The position numbers were made by a program, and so were the translations under genes. 64,000 bases of DNA from positions 14,261,057-14,325,056 of the forward strand of contig CP141148.1 of assembly GCA_035235625.1 (NCBI GenBank). Reading direction: 5' to 3'. This DNA comes from Saururus chinensis (Eukaryota; Streptophyta; Magnoliopsida; Piperales; Saururaceae). The stretch's first letter is position 1. The number at the start of each line of letters is the position of its first letter. The notes under the pieces were generated by a model. That model saw only the letters and a list, made by a program, of their open reading frames with translations. It was not told the origin of the DNA and ran no database searches. This document shows positions 36,361 to 48,720 of the stretch, in pieces.

Positions 36361-38063
36361 CATGCGTACATGGGGTAATCATTTTTTAGATGTGAGCAGT
36401 TGTATTTTTTATCTCTACTATTCCCTCCATCATAAAATAAATATCTTATTTGACTTTTTAAAATTAACTAGATTAAATTCATTTAAAAAAATAAATTAAA
36501 TACTTATTTTAAGATAAAAAATTATAACTTTGTCAGGGAGCTTGGTTCTATGTTCAATAAGCAATAGTTTTAAGCTGAGTTATAAGTTGCACCTTAATTA
36601 GATCTTAGCTGTTTTCTAGACGTCTTTTCTTTCGTTATTTTTTGGGTCTATAACCTTTTCCAAGTCAAACTGTGAGCCAAGCTTAATCTCAGTGGACCCT
36701 GGCTAGCTTTAGCCAAAAGGCAGATCGTTAACTGGTCCTTAATGGCGGCTTGGACTCGGCTCAAGTAAGAAATTCATGCACACTCACACCGGATCCAAAC
36801 TGAGATTTTGGTGCGCTACAAAGGACATGGAACATGGCATTCAGGCAAAGGATATGCGAAGAGGTCCATCCATACAGGGAATCTACATAATTTGTGTACT
36901 TATAATTTGTCAGTCTCATTTAACCATGAATGAGGCTAAAAGTTCAACCAACTAGATGGAAGGGATCCATGTGGACTATTAGAATGAGACAAGTTAAAAA
37001 ATGTGTTATGTGCATGTTGTGTTTCAAATTCATCCCCTGTGTGTCCCTAAAAGGCCTCACATATCAACTGTTTATAAAAAAGCTTGTAGATTCGTCTAAG
37101 CGTAAAACTTAGTACTCATCTCATATTAATAGTTATTTTTAAAAAATAGTAAATTTTATTAAATAGTAATATCCTCAAGAAGGGAACATAAGCTTATAAC
37201 ACTTATTTTTCAAATACCCAACCACTTAAATTAAATAATTTTTTTACCAAACATAACTATCAATATAAGACGAAAAGAGCATCATTTTAGCATGATTTGA
37301 CAAAATTGTACAACATATTTCAATGATCTTTTGTCAGCTCTAATCTAACCCCTTGTGAGCAAGTTGGGCATACTTGTGCACAAAATGCAGGCTCTTGTAG
37401 TGCATCAAAATTCTTCTTTAAATGAATATATTACTATCACTTACTAAGCATGCCAAGATAAAGGTAAACGTGACCCACATGTAATGTGGAAGTAGTATGG
37501 GTATGGAAGGAGCATGTATCATTATCATGGGACCCCCCCTCCCTTCTTCTTTTTCCATTGTTATACCTTGTTACTCAGATTTGGTTTTGAGCAGGCTGAG
37601 TCGAGCTTTGATTTGATTTGGTCTTAAGCCAGCCCAACTTGACTCAAGTTGGATCTTGTTCTCGGTAGAGCCAAGTTGGTCATGTCAAACATAGAGCTGA
37701 GTTTAAGCAAAGTAGAACCAACTTGAATTATTTAGTTTTTCTTTAACTAGAAAATATATTAAAATAATTAATTTTTTTTATAAATATACATTCAAGCAAG
37801 TTTTTACTAAAAAATTGTAAAGACTTAATTATTTAATAAAATAATTATGTTTATGGATAAGTTTATTTTATATGTATAAAATAAGTAAAGATATTGTTAC
37901 ATGCAAAAAGTTGAGAATTTTTTTAGTTAAGCTCAATCAAGCCAAACTGAGTTCAACCTGAATTTAATTTTGAGCATGAGTCGTGCAAGGTATGAGTCGA
38001 GTACTTGAGCTTAAAGTAGGGGAGGCTAATTAGTCATTATTAGGCTAACTACAGACTAACGCA
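36361..38063. other. Intergenic sequence
   Basis: No gene is seen. A Stowaway-like stretch (TTCCCTCCATCATAAAATAAATA) starts at about 36420. About 37560-38030 resembles a decayed non-autonomous element with repeated gagtcgag and gctcaa motifs. Confidence 0.4.
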
Positions 38064-38065
38064 TA

Positions 38066-38170
38066 CTCCTTCAGTCCTAAATTAATAGCTCATTTTGGAT
38101 TTTTAAAGTGAACTAAAATTAGTTCACTTTAAACAAACTAAATAAAGCAATTAATTATGGATAGAGGGAG
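38066..38170. mobile_element. Stowaway-like MITE (105 bp)
   Basis: Begins CTCCTTCAGTCC, ends ATAGAGGGAG, with TA target duplications at 38064-38065 and 38171-38172. It is AT-rich inside with an inverted core around tagttcactttaa. Confidence 0.75.
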
Positions 38171-38172
38171 TA

Positions 38173-39827
38173 TTTAACTATGATAGAAAGTTATGGTTTT
38201 TTTAAGACAGTAAAGTTAAATAGGAAGTGAGCAAATGACAAACAACAAAGCATGTTCATGCATAACTAGACTTCAAGTTCATATTATTAAGTTATATTCT
38301 TTTCGGCTTAAATTAATAACTTTATTTGGCAAAAAAAATATGTTCCATATTAATAACTTTATTTTGTTCACTTTAAGTAGTTAGGTATAAATATCATACA
38401 CTTATTTTTTCTTCTCCTACGTGGGTTTCACCATTTAATAAAATTTATTATTATTTAAATATAACTACTAATATGTGACAGAGTGAATATATTTCTTTTG
38501 TGTTTTAGTAAGCCATGAAAAGCACTTTGTCTCAGTCTCACGTTAAATATTCTTCCCAAAGACATTGTCACCATATACATAATGGGAGTGTCAAAAGAAT
38601 CACGCAGGAAGCAAATTACAAACAGTAGATACGTTTGAATCAATCACGAGAGGATGGCTGTTCTCCACATCCTTCTCAAGGGGAGCCACACTTAGAGAAA
38701 TGTGGCTGGCACAGCCTCTGAAATCTGAGGGAAGCAATCTCCATCACAGGTGATGAATCAGACAAGATTGGGTTGGACACACGCCCTCCCTTATCTCATC
38801 CCCCACTAATTACATCCCACTATCCGTGATCTCTTCCTAACAAGTATAAACAAATCCTAATCTGTTCACCATTCCTATGGAGTACCCACTCATTAGTAAC
38901 CTAACTAACATTACCAGCAAATACTCCAAATTAGTGACCTCTAAATGATACAACAGCACCATCAATTGCCCAAAACTATTAAAGGGTGTGTGCCAATATT
39001 CCTACCACATCATTGGACCCACTTCACAAGCCATTCTCCAAGTCTAGAAATCTTTCCTTTTTTTTGCCACAGTCTAGAATCTTTCCTTAATTGCTGCTTC
39101 CATATAACTAAAAATTGTACAAAAATTTTAAAACATCAAATAAGCATAGTGAAAATAGAAAAGGAAAACCAATGGATTCACCTATATTAAGTAGGAAAGC
39201 ATGTATAAAGAATAGTATCTTATTTGGATACTTCAATTTTCAGGCTCAATGTAGCAATAACTAGTGCCACATTAAGTAGACCAAGAAACTACAAATTTTT
39301 GCAAAGAAAATAATTAATTGAGGGAGGAAATAAAAAATTTGTTCTAAAATTAATTAATTGAGGGAAGAAATAAAAAATTTGTACTAAACAATCAATTACA
39401 TAAGAATTATATAAACAAAATCTTCAAGTCATGCCAGAAAAATCAAAACAAATCCCAAATTGCAGAAATGCAACAGAGTAGGGGGGCCAAGTCCAATGGC
39501 GGGGGTGGGAGGAAGGGAGTGTGGATAAAGCGTGTCTGCGCCGGCCAATCAACGCGCAGAGAAATCAAGACCTGGACCAAAAAGCTCTGGTTTTTGCACT
39601 GATTTGGCCACGGTCAATGCCTCCCCACCAACCCTTTTAGCCCCAGACCCCCTTCCCTTTGACAATCAAACTTTCCCTTCTTCCTCCGGCCCCTTCCCAC
39701 CCAGAAGCCCATCTCCTCCTCTTGCCCTGTTCCGTCCATCTTTGGTGGGTTTCTTTTGGTTTGGGAGGGAGCCCAAATTCTGTTTTTTGGTGGTTGTTGG
39801 GTGGGGGGTGCTGTTGTGGGTGCTTAC
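38173..39827. other. Intergenic sequence and upstream region of the HEMA gene
   Basis: No gene is seen before 39828. Two tandem copies of a repeat of about 42 bp (about 39313-39396, containing AATTGAGGGA) occur. About 39480-39820 becomes GC- and CT-rich, which suits the HEMA promoter and 5' UTR; no TATA box stands out. Confidence 0.4.
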
Positions 39828-42524
39828 ATGGCTGCTGCTAGCGGTTTGGCCACGGCCATTGCGGCCGCGAAGGTGGAGACCTTTGTCTGCAAGTTGGCGA
39901 CCCTGTTTGGGTCGGGTTCGAGGCCGCCTATCAGAAATCTCAAATGGGTCGGCCAAAAAGCTATGGCTTTTATGCCTAGATGCAAAGTTGGGGCACCGGA
40001 GAAGTTGCCGGCGGCAGTGGCAGAGGGGAGTAGATCGTCCAGCCTGTCCGCACTGGAGCAGCTCAAGACGTCTGCTGGTGATCGTAAGTTGCTTCCCTTG
40101 TTTTTTTTTTTTCGTTGAAGATTATTTGGTTCTCCCGTGTTGAGAAAATTTGTGATTTCGGTTTTTGTGTTTGTGATCTTTTTGTGGGTGTTTAGAGTTT
40201 GAATTGACGACCGGTGGCTTGTTGCATATTTGATTGATGTTGTGGAGAAATGAGGAAATGCAGGGCAGGCAAAAAGTGGGAGGTTTTGTTGATGAAAAAT
40301 TATGCATCTTAACATTAATAAGGGTTTGAGGGAATTTGGAATGATTTGCTATCTTAAGGTTCAAATATTTTGAAAATGTAAAGAATAACAAGGGTTTTGC
40401 TTTTGATATATGCATTTGAAGTGTTTCTTATTGATGACTTTGTATGATCATAAATTCAAGAATTGTTATTCTTATTTATTAGTTTGTAAGTTCTCTTCTT
40501 GTGCCTTCAAATTCTAAAAGCTTATCAAACTAATTATGATATCATAAATATGAAATGATAGTTTGTAAGTATTTTTTCTGGCTTCTATCTGAAACCAATT
40601 ACCAGCATCTAATTTGTATGGCATTTTATACTGATCTCTGACAGGATACACAAAGGAAAGGAGCAGCATTTTGGTCATTGGCCTTAGTGTCCACACGGCC
40701 CCATTGGAAATGCGTGAGAAGCTTGCCATTCCTGAAGCGGAATGGCCACGTGCAATTGGAGAGCTCTGTTCTTTGAACCATATAGAAGAAGCTGCTGTTC
40801 TTAGTACCTGCAACCGAATGGAAATATATTTGGTGGCTCTGTCATGGCACCGTGGAATCCGTGAAGTGACAGAATGGATGTCTAAGGTATATGAAATACT
40901 TTGAGTTGTTTTTTTTTTCATTTCCACTGGCAATGATCTCTTGAGCAGCATTTGCAGAAAAATGATCTCTTGTGTATCTTGGAAAACGTTAAATGGGGAT
41001 TTTTATTTGCTTGAATTTTCTTTGTTGGAGATGCCTGAAAAATAGAAGATTAATTGTAGTTCCTATGGCCGTGTTAGTCAAGGAAGGATGCTGGTTAACT
41101 ACCAGAAGACAGCCTTAATGTTTGACTACACGTTCTCTTTAGTGGTCATCATTTTTTGCACATCTTTCTTGTAGCTTTGTGATGAATTAAATAGCTTTAC
41201 CAGCTATAGAACGTTATAATACATTTTCTGTTTCATGTAGCCTACAAAATGTATACTGTTTAAATTCTTGATCTTTATGCTCATTATAATATTTTAGATT
41301 GTACACTGGATATGCTTATGTAGTAGCTGGAAATCTAATGTTATGATGTTGATCACAACTCTCACAATTCTTTTTCATTGCCTTTCTCTACAGACAAGTG
41401 GAGTTCCTCTTTCAGAGCTCCGGGAGCATTTGTTTATTCTTCGTGACAATGATGCAACACAGCATTTGTTTGAAGTATCATCTGGACTTGACTCCCTTGT
41501 TCTTGGAGAAGGACAGATTCTTGCTCAAGTAAAGCAAGTAGTTAAAGTTGGGCAAGGAGTTGTGGGCTTTGGAAGAAACATTGATGGGCTTTTCAAGAGA
41601 GCAATTACTGTTGGGAAGCGAGTCCGAACTGAAACTAACATTGCGTCTGGAGCTGTCTCTGTCAGCTCAGCAGCTGTTGAATTGGCACTTATGAAGCTTC
41701 CAGAATCTGGGGTCCAATCTGCCAGAATGTTGGTTATTGGAGCAGGGAAAATGGGCAAACTAGTAATCAAGCATTTGGTTGCTAAAGGGTGCACCAAAAT
41801 GGTGGTTGTGAATCGATCAGAGGAAAGAGTTGCTACTATTCGTGAGGAATTAAAAGATATTGAAATACTATACAAGCCGCTTTCAGAAATGCTGTCTTGT
41901 GCCGCTGAAGCTGATGTTATATTCACGAGCACTGCATCGGAGTCTCCTTTGTTCTTGAAAGAACATGCTGAAAGCCTTCCTTTGGTTAGCAAAGAAGTTG
42001 GGGGCAAGAGGATGTTTATTGATATCTCTGTTCCTAGGAATGTGGGCTCCTGTGTCTCAGATGTGGAATCTTCTCGTGTTTACAATGTTGATGATCTAAA
42101 GGAAGTGGTTGAGGCCAATAAAGAAGATAGACACCGTAAAGCCTTGGAGGCTCAGGCTATCATTGATGATGAATCGAAACAATTTGAGGCTTGGAGGGAC
42201 TCTTTGGAAACTGTTCCAACCATTAAGAAATTACGGTCTTTTGCAGAGAGAATTCGGGTGGCAGAATTGGAAAGATGTCTGTCTAAACTGGGTACTGATA
42301 TTCCAAACAAAACTAGACGGGCTGTGGATGATCTTAGCCGAGGAATAATGAATAAGCTCCTTCATGGACCAATGCAGCATTTGAGATGTGATGGCAGTGA
42401 CAGCCGAACTCTAGACGAGACACTTCAGAATATGCATGCACTTAATAGGATGTTCAGTCTTGAAACTGAGATGTTCTTGTTAGAGCAAAAAATTCGAGCA
42501 AAGGTGGAGCAAACCCAGAAATGA
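39828..42524 (+). CDS. HEMA: Glutamyl-tRNA reductase, chloroplast (542 aa)
   Basis: Reduces glutamyl-tRNA(Glu) with NADPH to glutamate-1-semialdehyde in plastids, the first committed and main controlled step of chlorophyll and heme synthesis. Exons 39828-40083, 40645-40886 and 41394-42524, all GT-AG with fitting phases; TGA at 42522-42524. The N-terminal 80 or so residues ([10 protein letters not shown] start, rich in Ala, Ser and basic residues) look like a transit peptide. The catalytic cysteine is C141 in STCNRMEIY. Substrate and heme-regulatory region SVHTAP is at 101-105, GEGQIL starts at 204, and the NADPH-binding GAGKMG at 282-287. The C-terminal dimerisation part contains [18 protein letters not shown]. 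Length is normal for plants (about 540). The ATG is the one that opens a frame directly joined to the transit peptide. Which paralogue (HEMA1 or HEMA2) cannot be told. Confidence 0.95.
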
Positions 42525-44000
42525 GCTCTATCCTGAACTTGTCATTTTACCCACTACTCTTAAAATGTAACAGGTTCGAATAAGAGGGAAATTTCCCTCA
42601 ATTTGGATTTTTTCATGATATAGAGAGTATTGATGGTTCTGGGGGCACTTCAATTGTTTGAGGGATGATGGAGGCTTTCGAACTCGGTATCTCCTTATGT
42701 CTGTTATGGTATACTGGTCAATGGATGCCCTGGAAGGCAATGATTGTGTTATATTGTTTAGTTGGCACATTAGAGATGTTACTGTAACACCTGAAGGTGG
42801 CCGCGGTTTGTACAACAAGCAATTCTCAATTCTTGTAACGATTCAACTGATTTTACAGTTTTGTATTATATGTACTTTAAATTTTGTAGAATTTGGCCCA
42901 TGTAATTCTTTTTCATCTATGGATCAATTCTCTTAATTCTGAAAGATTGATTCTGTAAATTAAGGAATTGACCTATTTCTTCTCTTATTGACATCAGGGT
43001 AAAGTTTAGGACATCGGAAGCAATAAAGAGGTTAAATGCTAGAACAATGTTGTCAATGTTTATGGCTATGGTATTTAGGACACAAAAAAAAAGATGACTT
43101 TTTCGGCTTAAAACCTACTCATTGACAACTTGAACTGCCAAAGAGCAGTCAGGAGGAAGAACTTTGAATTGCAAATTTTAAAGGAGGGAATTTTGAACTG
43201 TACTGAAGGAATACACATGTCAGAAGAATGTTTTGGAATGAGTTCTACTGCCACGGTTATTATTGTAATATCAAAATTTGGGAGGATTCAGAGAAACTTC
43301 ACCAAGAACCCCATACGTATTCAGGGGTGAATGACAGTGTAAAAATCCTTGGATTCAGAGGTGTTTGGACTGCCAAATTCACTAATTGGGTGAATTTCTA
43401 GATTTGGCCCCAAAAGAATGAGTACTGAAAATCAACTAACAACGAGACGTACTCATGAAGTGACAATCATTGGTGGTTCCATGGCCAAGGCGCAACGAAC
43501 AAATATTCACAAGATGCCCGGGTGAATTGTAATTCACTGTATTAAAAAAGGGTTGTTATAATGACCCGACTAAAACTCATTAGGACCAATGGTTGTTTCC
43601 CGTAAGCCCAGTGTAAGAAATATTTATTTTTATGACTAATGGCTTATATGTTAGTGTTAATAGTATTGGCATTAACGTGTATTAGCCTGTGTATCATCGA
43701 TGTTAAAAATAAAATCTTCACATACATTCCTTATGCTACGCTGGCTTATTGTTAGAGCGGAACATAAAAACTCTTCTTTTAATTGCTTAGTTGATAGTGT
43801 TAGTAACTAATGGGCCCATAAAGCCATATTTTGTAATTAAAAGAAATCAACTTACTTATTTTTTATTAGTGAATAATTAAGACTTAAACTCTATCTCCTC
43901 TCCCCTCATAGTCTCTTAGTTTCTCCCCTTTTGTTCTCTTTCTACTTGCACACTCAGTGCTCGCTCGAAGGCGTTGCTTTCCTTCATCCACTTTCTTTCT
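42525..44000. other. 3' flank of HEMA and intergenic sequence
   Basis: No gene is seen. About 42525-42950 is probably 3' UTR. About 43610-43770 resembles a diverged copy of the MITE family at 44912 (ttccttatgctacg, gaacataaaaac). Confidence 0.4.
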
Positions 44001-44449
44001 TAGGGCTGCATTGAAAACCTGAACCAGAACCGATCTAGATGGAACTGACCCAAAATTGGCCTAGGTCGGGTTGGGTCAAGGAACAAAATACCTAGGTAAA
44101 TCCCTAGTCGGATCAGGTTCAGTATGTAAAAACCCAAGAACCAATCCAAACCGGCCCAAGTTCCTAATTAATTTATAAAATCATATTTAAGCTTAGTTAT
44201 ATGAATGTTTATAATTTTTTATAGATAAAATTAATTTAATATAATGTCAAAATAAATTAAATTATTGGAACCGACCCAACCCAAGATGCAATTTTGGTTC
44301 CTATTTCGGTTCTCAGGTTTTTCGAGTCTAAGTCGGGTTAAAATTTTTTTGGTTCTTATCTTAGGTCGAGTCGGGTCTAAGGAGCTCGGTTCCTATCTCA
44401 GGTCGGGTCCTGCAAAATCTGACCTAACCTGACCCGAGATACAACCCTA
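44001..44449. mobile_element. hAT-like MITE (449 bp)
   Basis: Ends TAGGGCTGCAT and ATACAACCCTA are inverted repeats. An 8-bp target duplication flanks it: ttctttct (43993-44000) and ttctttcc (44450-44457), one mismatch. The inside is made of repeated ggtcgggt- and aaccgac-like blocks. There is no coding region. Confidence 0.75.
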
Positions 44450-44911
44450 TTCTTTCCTGTGCCCACCACTACCCTAATGCATTCACCCTCTACAAAATAT
44501 TACGTATTACAAAATTTGTGAAAAATTTATAGGAATGAAGCAAAATCTTGTGGAAAACGCTACATAATTGATTACCAATAAATCCCTCGCAAATTTTGAT
44601 AAGAAATGCCTTGAAGCATTTTTATACGAGGACGCTAAATTAGATTTTTCATTGCATATAAATTAGATTTATTTTCTTTTTTAATTGACATAATAAATGC
44701 ACTGGCAACCCTGTGTCTCACTTCACCATAAAGCTACTTTCTTTTAAATTTTTTTTTTGCATATCCTTATCCAACCAAACAACCTCTTAATTACTAATGA
44801 ATTCTGACCTAAATCTATTTTTCTTTTGTTAAAAAAAGATTAAAGCACTTGGTACCTAGAGAAGTAGCCACCACACAAATCTATCTACAATCTTTACAAG
44901 TTCAGTGCGGA
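44450..44911. other. Intergenic sequence
   Basis: AT-rich; no gene or repeat recognised. Confidence 0.5.
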
Positions 44912-45126
44912 TGGAAGCATTTTTTATGCTCCGTGCTTAGTATGAGCTGAGCGTAAGGAATGCTTGGGAGACATTTATTTTCAAGATCGACGGCCCATAG
45001 GGTAGCGCACGTAATACTTATACTAACGTGCACTATCGTGTGCTCCGTTGATCTTAGAAATGAACGCCTCCCAGGCGTTCCTTACGCTCGGCTCACGCTG
45101 AGTGTGGAACATAAAAAATACTTCCT
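44912..45126. mobile_element. MITE, same family as 36146-36360, with 8-bp target duplication
   Basis: Arms TGGAAGCATTTTTTATGCTCC and (reverse complement) AGGAAGTATTTTTTATGTTCC continue inward for about 80 bp. AGTGCGGA flanks it exactly at 44904-44911 and 45127-45134. Confidence 0.85.
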
Positions 45127-45134
45127 AGTGCGGA

Positions 45135-46150
45135 CCCCTCACCTAAATCTTCTTCCTCTGCTGCCAATGCTCGTGTCACTCATAAGCCATATCGATGCTT
45201 TTTTTACTACTTATGCATACAAATGGTTTGGACTCCACTTAGACGATTACTCAGCCTAATTTTACTTTTTCTATCCTATATTAATAATTTTATTTATTTA
45301 TTTTTAAAATAAATTAAAATTAATTAATTTTAAAAACTAAATAAAGCTATTAATATGGGAACAAAGGAGTGGATTAGTCTTGGGCTTAGGCTAGGCTTTA
45401 CAAGCTCTCTCTGTCATTATAATTATGTGACTTTCAATACCCTAACCAATTGCTGAACACTTAATAGATAAGATTAATTAGCTAGACTAAGGCAAATAAA
45501 TATGAACAAAAAGTTAACATGATGCCTTAGATTCCCTGTGTTTATTAATAGAGGGGGTGGGGAGGTGATTTAAACCTGCCTGCCCTCTTAGTAAAGTTCA
45601 GCATTAGATCGAAAATCTGACGGCATGCATGAAGCTCAGGCTCTCGCTGGCTCGTGTGAGTCGGGCTCCTACTAACGGGACTTAAGTACTACATTTGATA
45701 GAACTATGTTTAGTATTCACATGAATAATGTATAACCATGTGACTTAAAAATGAGTTTGAAAAGAAAAGGAAAGTAGGTTGTAAGGGAGATGATGGGGAT
45801 TTACTGGAACTTGGGCATAGCTCGGTCCAGACTCTTCCTAATCCCGAGCCTGGCCCATATAGCCCAAGTCTAGACAAGGTCAATACTTGGAATAGTGTTT
45901 TATCCGTCTGCTGCAATTAGCATTTCTGGAGGGTATAAACGTGATTTATCTCAAGCATAAAGTGAATAAGGAAGAAATTTTGTTGGTGAAAATGAAACAT
46001 CTAAACTAACACAACTTGAATATGTATGCTCCGCATATTCTCATTAGCTTTCTCATTTTTTCAGTTATTGTCTGCTTAATTTATATTTTGGTCAATTTCT
46101 TTATGATTGGTTAACTTGATCACATGCGGTCATAAGATAGCACATCAAAA
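45135..46150. other. Intergenic sequence
   Basis: No gene is seen. About 45270-45375 resembles a decayed Stowaway element (tatcctatattaata to attaatatgggaac). Confidence 0.4.
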
Positions 46151-46380
46151 TTGCCTCGTGAACAGGATTCCTGAAAGTGAGATTTGTTCTTAATACATTA
46201 GAAGGGTGGGATGAACACTAAATATGTTTGTATGACCTTTTTCGATATAATTAGTAATATTAATTTTGCCTCGTGAACAGGATTCCTGAAAGTGAGATTT
46301 GTTCTTAATACATTAGAAGGGTGGGATGAACAGTAAATATGTTTGTCTGACCTTTTTCGATATAATTAGTAATATTAATT
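46151..46380. repeat. 115-bp tandem repeat, two copies
   Basis: 46151-46265 and 46266-46380 start TTGCCTCGTGAACAGG and differ at only a few places. They lie directly left of the Tekay-like element. Confidence 0.9.
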
Positions 46381-47022
46381 TTTAGTTTTGTGACAATTCA
46401 GATATTAGGTATGTTTTTACTATTAAAATTTTAATTTATTAATAGAATATTATTTTGAGTATTGAACGCAAATGAATATTGTAGAACTCTAAAAACCGAA
46501 CATAAAGGTTTTTGAAGCACTTGAATTGGAGGTAGTGGCCGTATGTAGCGATCGTAGGAGTGTGCATTATAAGCGGACCCATGATGAAACTACGGTAAAA
46601 CCTATCCTTTAGTGGTCTTGTTTCAAAGGGCTCGTTGATACGAATCTATCAGTACCAAGAACGTATAATTCTGATGTGTAGGTAAAAAGTTAAAGCCATT
46701 TAAAGTTTTGAAAAAAAGAAAAAAATAATATTTTATTGTCGGTTGACACAAGCATTGCGTCAGCCAACATTTGACCGTGTGACGTGGTGTCGCGCGGTTC
46801 GCCCACGCGTTGGGCCCGCGACTTGCACGCGGGTCCGCACCATGCGGTGTACCCGCATGACACGCGGTTTCACATGGCCCGCGACGCGGGCCACACTCTA
46901 GCTGCGGGTCAGTGTGACAAGCAGAACTTGCATGCCGGGTTCCGTGTTACTGCGCGACACACGCGGTGCCACCGTGCAACGCGTGGTGGACACGCATCGC
47001 GCATTGCACATTCCGCCCCTTC

Positions 47023-47030
47023 TATAAATA
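47023..47030 (+). promoter_or_regulatory. TATA box in the 5' LTR
   Basis: TATAAATA, after a GC-rich upstream region; the same site is kept in the 3' LTR (59644-59651). Confidence 0.65.
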
Positions 47031-47749
47031 CATTCCCATTTCATTTTTACTATTCACTTCTACCACAGTTAAAACTTCTGACCATCCGTTCTGAGCCGTT
47101 TTAAGTCCGATTTGACCTGTTCAAAAGGCGTTTTTAATTAAATCAAAGGTGCTGGATGCTGTGACAATTCTGGATTTTCCATATAAGCTCTTTACAGCCA
47201 TGGACTTTACACCCTAATTCTAAGGTAGGGGGTCTTGAACTCTAGCTTATGCTTTGCTCATGTGCTTGACTTTTTATGTAACGTTTTTATTCCGTTATGC
47301 TCATGTGCTTGAGTTTTCTGAAAAATGTTATACACTTGTTATGTGCTATATACTTTGATTTATGTCAGGGTATTTGTGTTGTCTGGATAATTCTAGGGTT
47401 AAACCTAGAATTATAACATTTTCTGGATACCTACTAAGGAAATTATCGGTATTGTAAGGTCCCTGATTTTTCTATGATTTTTTGGGATTTTTTTGCCATT
47501 TTTCTGGTCATTTTCGGCAGGAAAATGTGACGTTTCAGCGTATGTATATTTATGTATTTTCCCTATATTTATACCCATAGAGTCGGGTGTGGGGCTTAGT
47601 CGCGGGCCACGGGCCTCGCTGTGCGCTTACAGCGCGAATTTTGGAGGTTCGACGCGTAACTAGTGAGTTAACGCGCATTGAGGACGTAAGTGGAAAAAAA
47701 AAGAATAACAGATAAAAGGATCGGGCTCGGCCCGATCCCAGAAATTGTG

Positions 47750-48720
47750 AACAGTGCGCCCCCGCCCCCTTCCGCCTTTTCCCTGTGCCCGGCCACCGCC
47801 GGCCGCCGGCAGGCCGCAGGGCCGCCGGCACAGGCTCCGCCCAGGCGGTGCGACGCCGAGGGGCCACTGCCCCAGCCGCCCACGGCCACGCCGCCCTCTT
47901 TTCCAGTTTGTCTCTCCCCTCTGTGTTTCATTTGCACCGCCGCCGCCGCGGGCCAGCGAGGGCCGGCCGGCCGCCCACGGCTCCGCCCCGGGCCGGCGAC
48001 GGCGAGGAGCCACTCCTCCCGGCCTGGTGGGCCCCTGCTCCACCGCCCCGTCCCAATTCCTCCTTCTGCCCTGTTCCCGCCGGTGCTTCTGTTTCAGTGA
48101 AATAGAGGCTGCCGACGGCGAGCTGCGGCCGACCGGACCTCTGTCCGGCCCGGCCTTGGTCCGGCGACGTGATTGAGCCACGTCTCCCTGGCCGATTTCG
48201 CCTCCGCCCAGCCCGCACAGTTCGGGCCTCTCCTCCCTTTTTCACTGTTCCGAGCTCCATTCCGCTGGTTCCCTGTATCAGTCACCATCGTGGGCTGACA
48301 ACGGCCAATCAGACCCCGATTTGGCACCGCCTTGCTCCAGCGATGGCGAGGAGCCACTCCTCCCGGCCGTAAGGGGCCTCTGCACCGCCGCCCAGTGGAT
48401 GTTTCCCCTGCCCTATTTTCCGCCGGCAATCTGTTTCATGAAACGGAGGCTGCCGGCGATGATCTGTGGCCGACACGACCCCCATCCAGCCTCGCCTTGG
48501 TCCGGCGAAGGGCTGTGGACCACCCTACCTAGCCCGGTTCCATCCCCTCTGCCATCCTTTGCTCCGCCCAGTCCGATTTGCGCGGTACTGTGGGTGGATT
48601 TTCCAGTGGGCTGGCACCGCCATCGTTGGCGGGTGAGGGTGACTTGACCACCGTGGGCTCCGCCCCGGCCTGGTGATGGCCTAGGGACGGCTCCACCCAC
48701 CTGGACCGATTCAGCCACCG
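47750..48720. repeat. GC-rich zone with imperfect repeats of about 345 bp
   Basis: GGCGAGGAGCCACTCCTCCC recurs at about 48001 and 48345, each followed by similar sequence including gaggctgccg. Long open frames on both strands here are a by-product of GC richness. Confidence 0.65.

Noticed and set aside
39532-40143. A 203-aa open frame overlapping HEMA exon 1
   Set aside because: Low-complexity frame; the other frame holds the transit peptide that joins in phase to the conserved GluTR exons.
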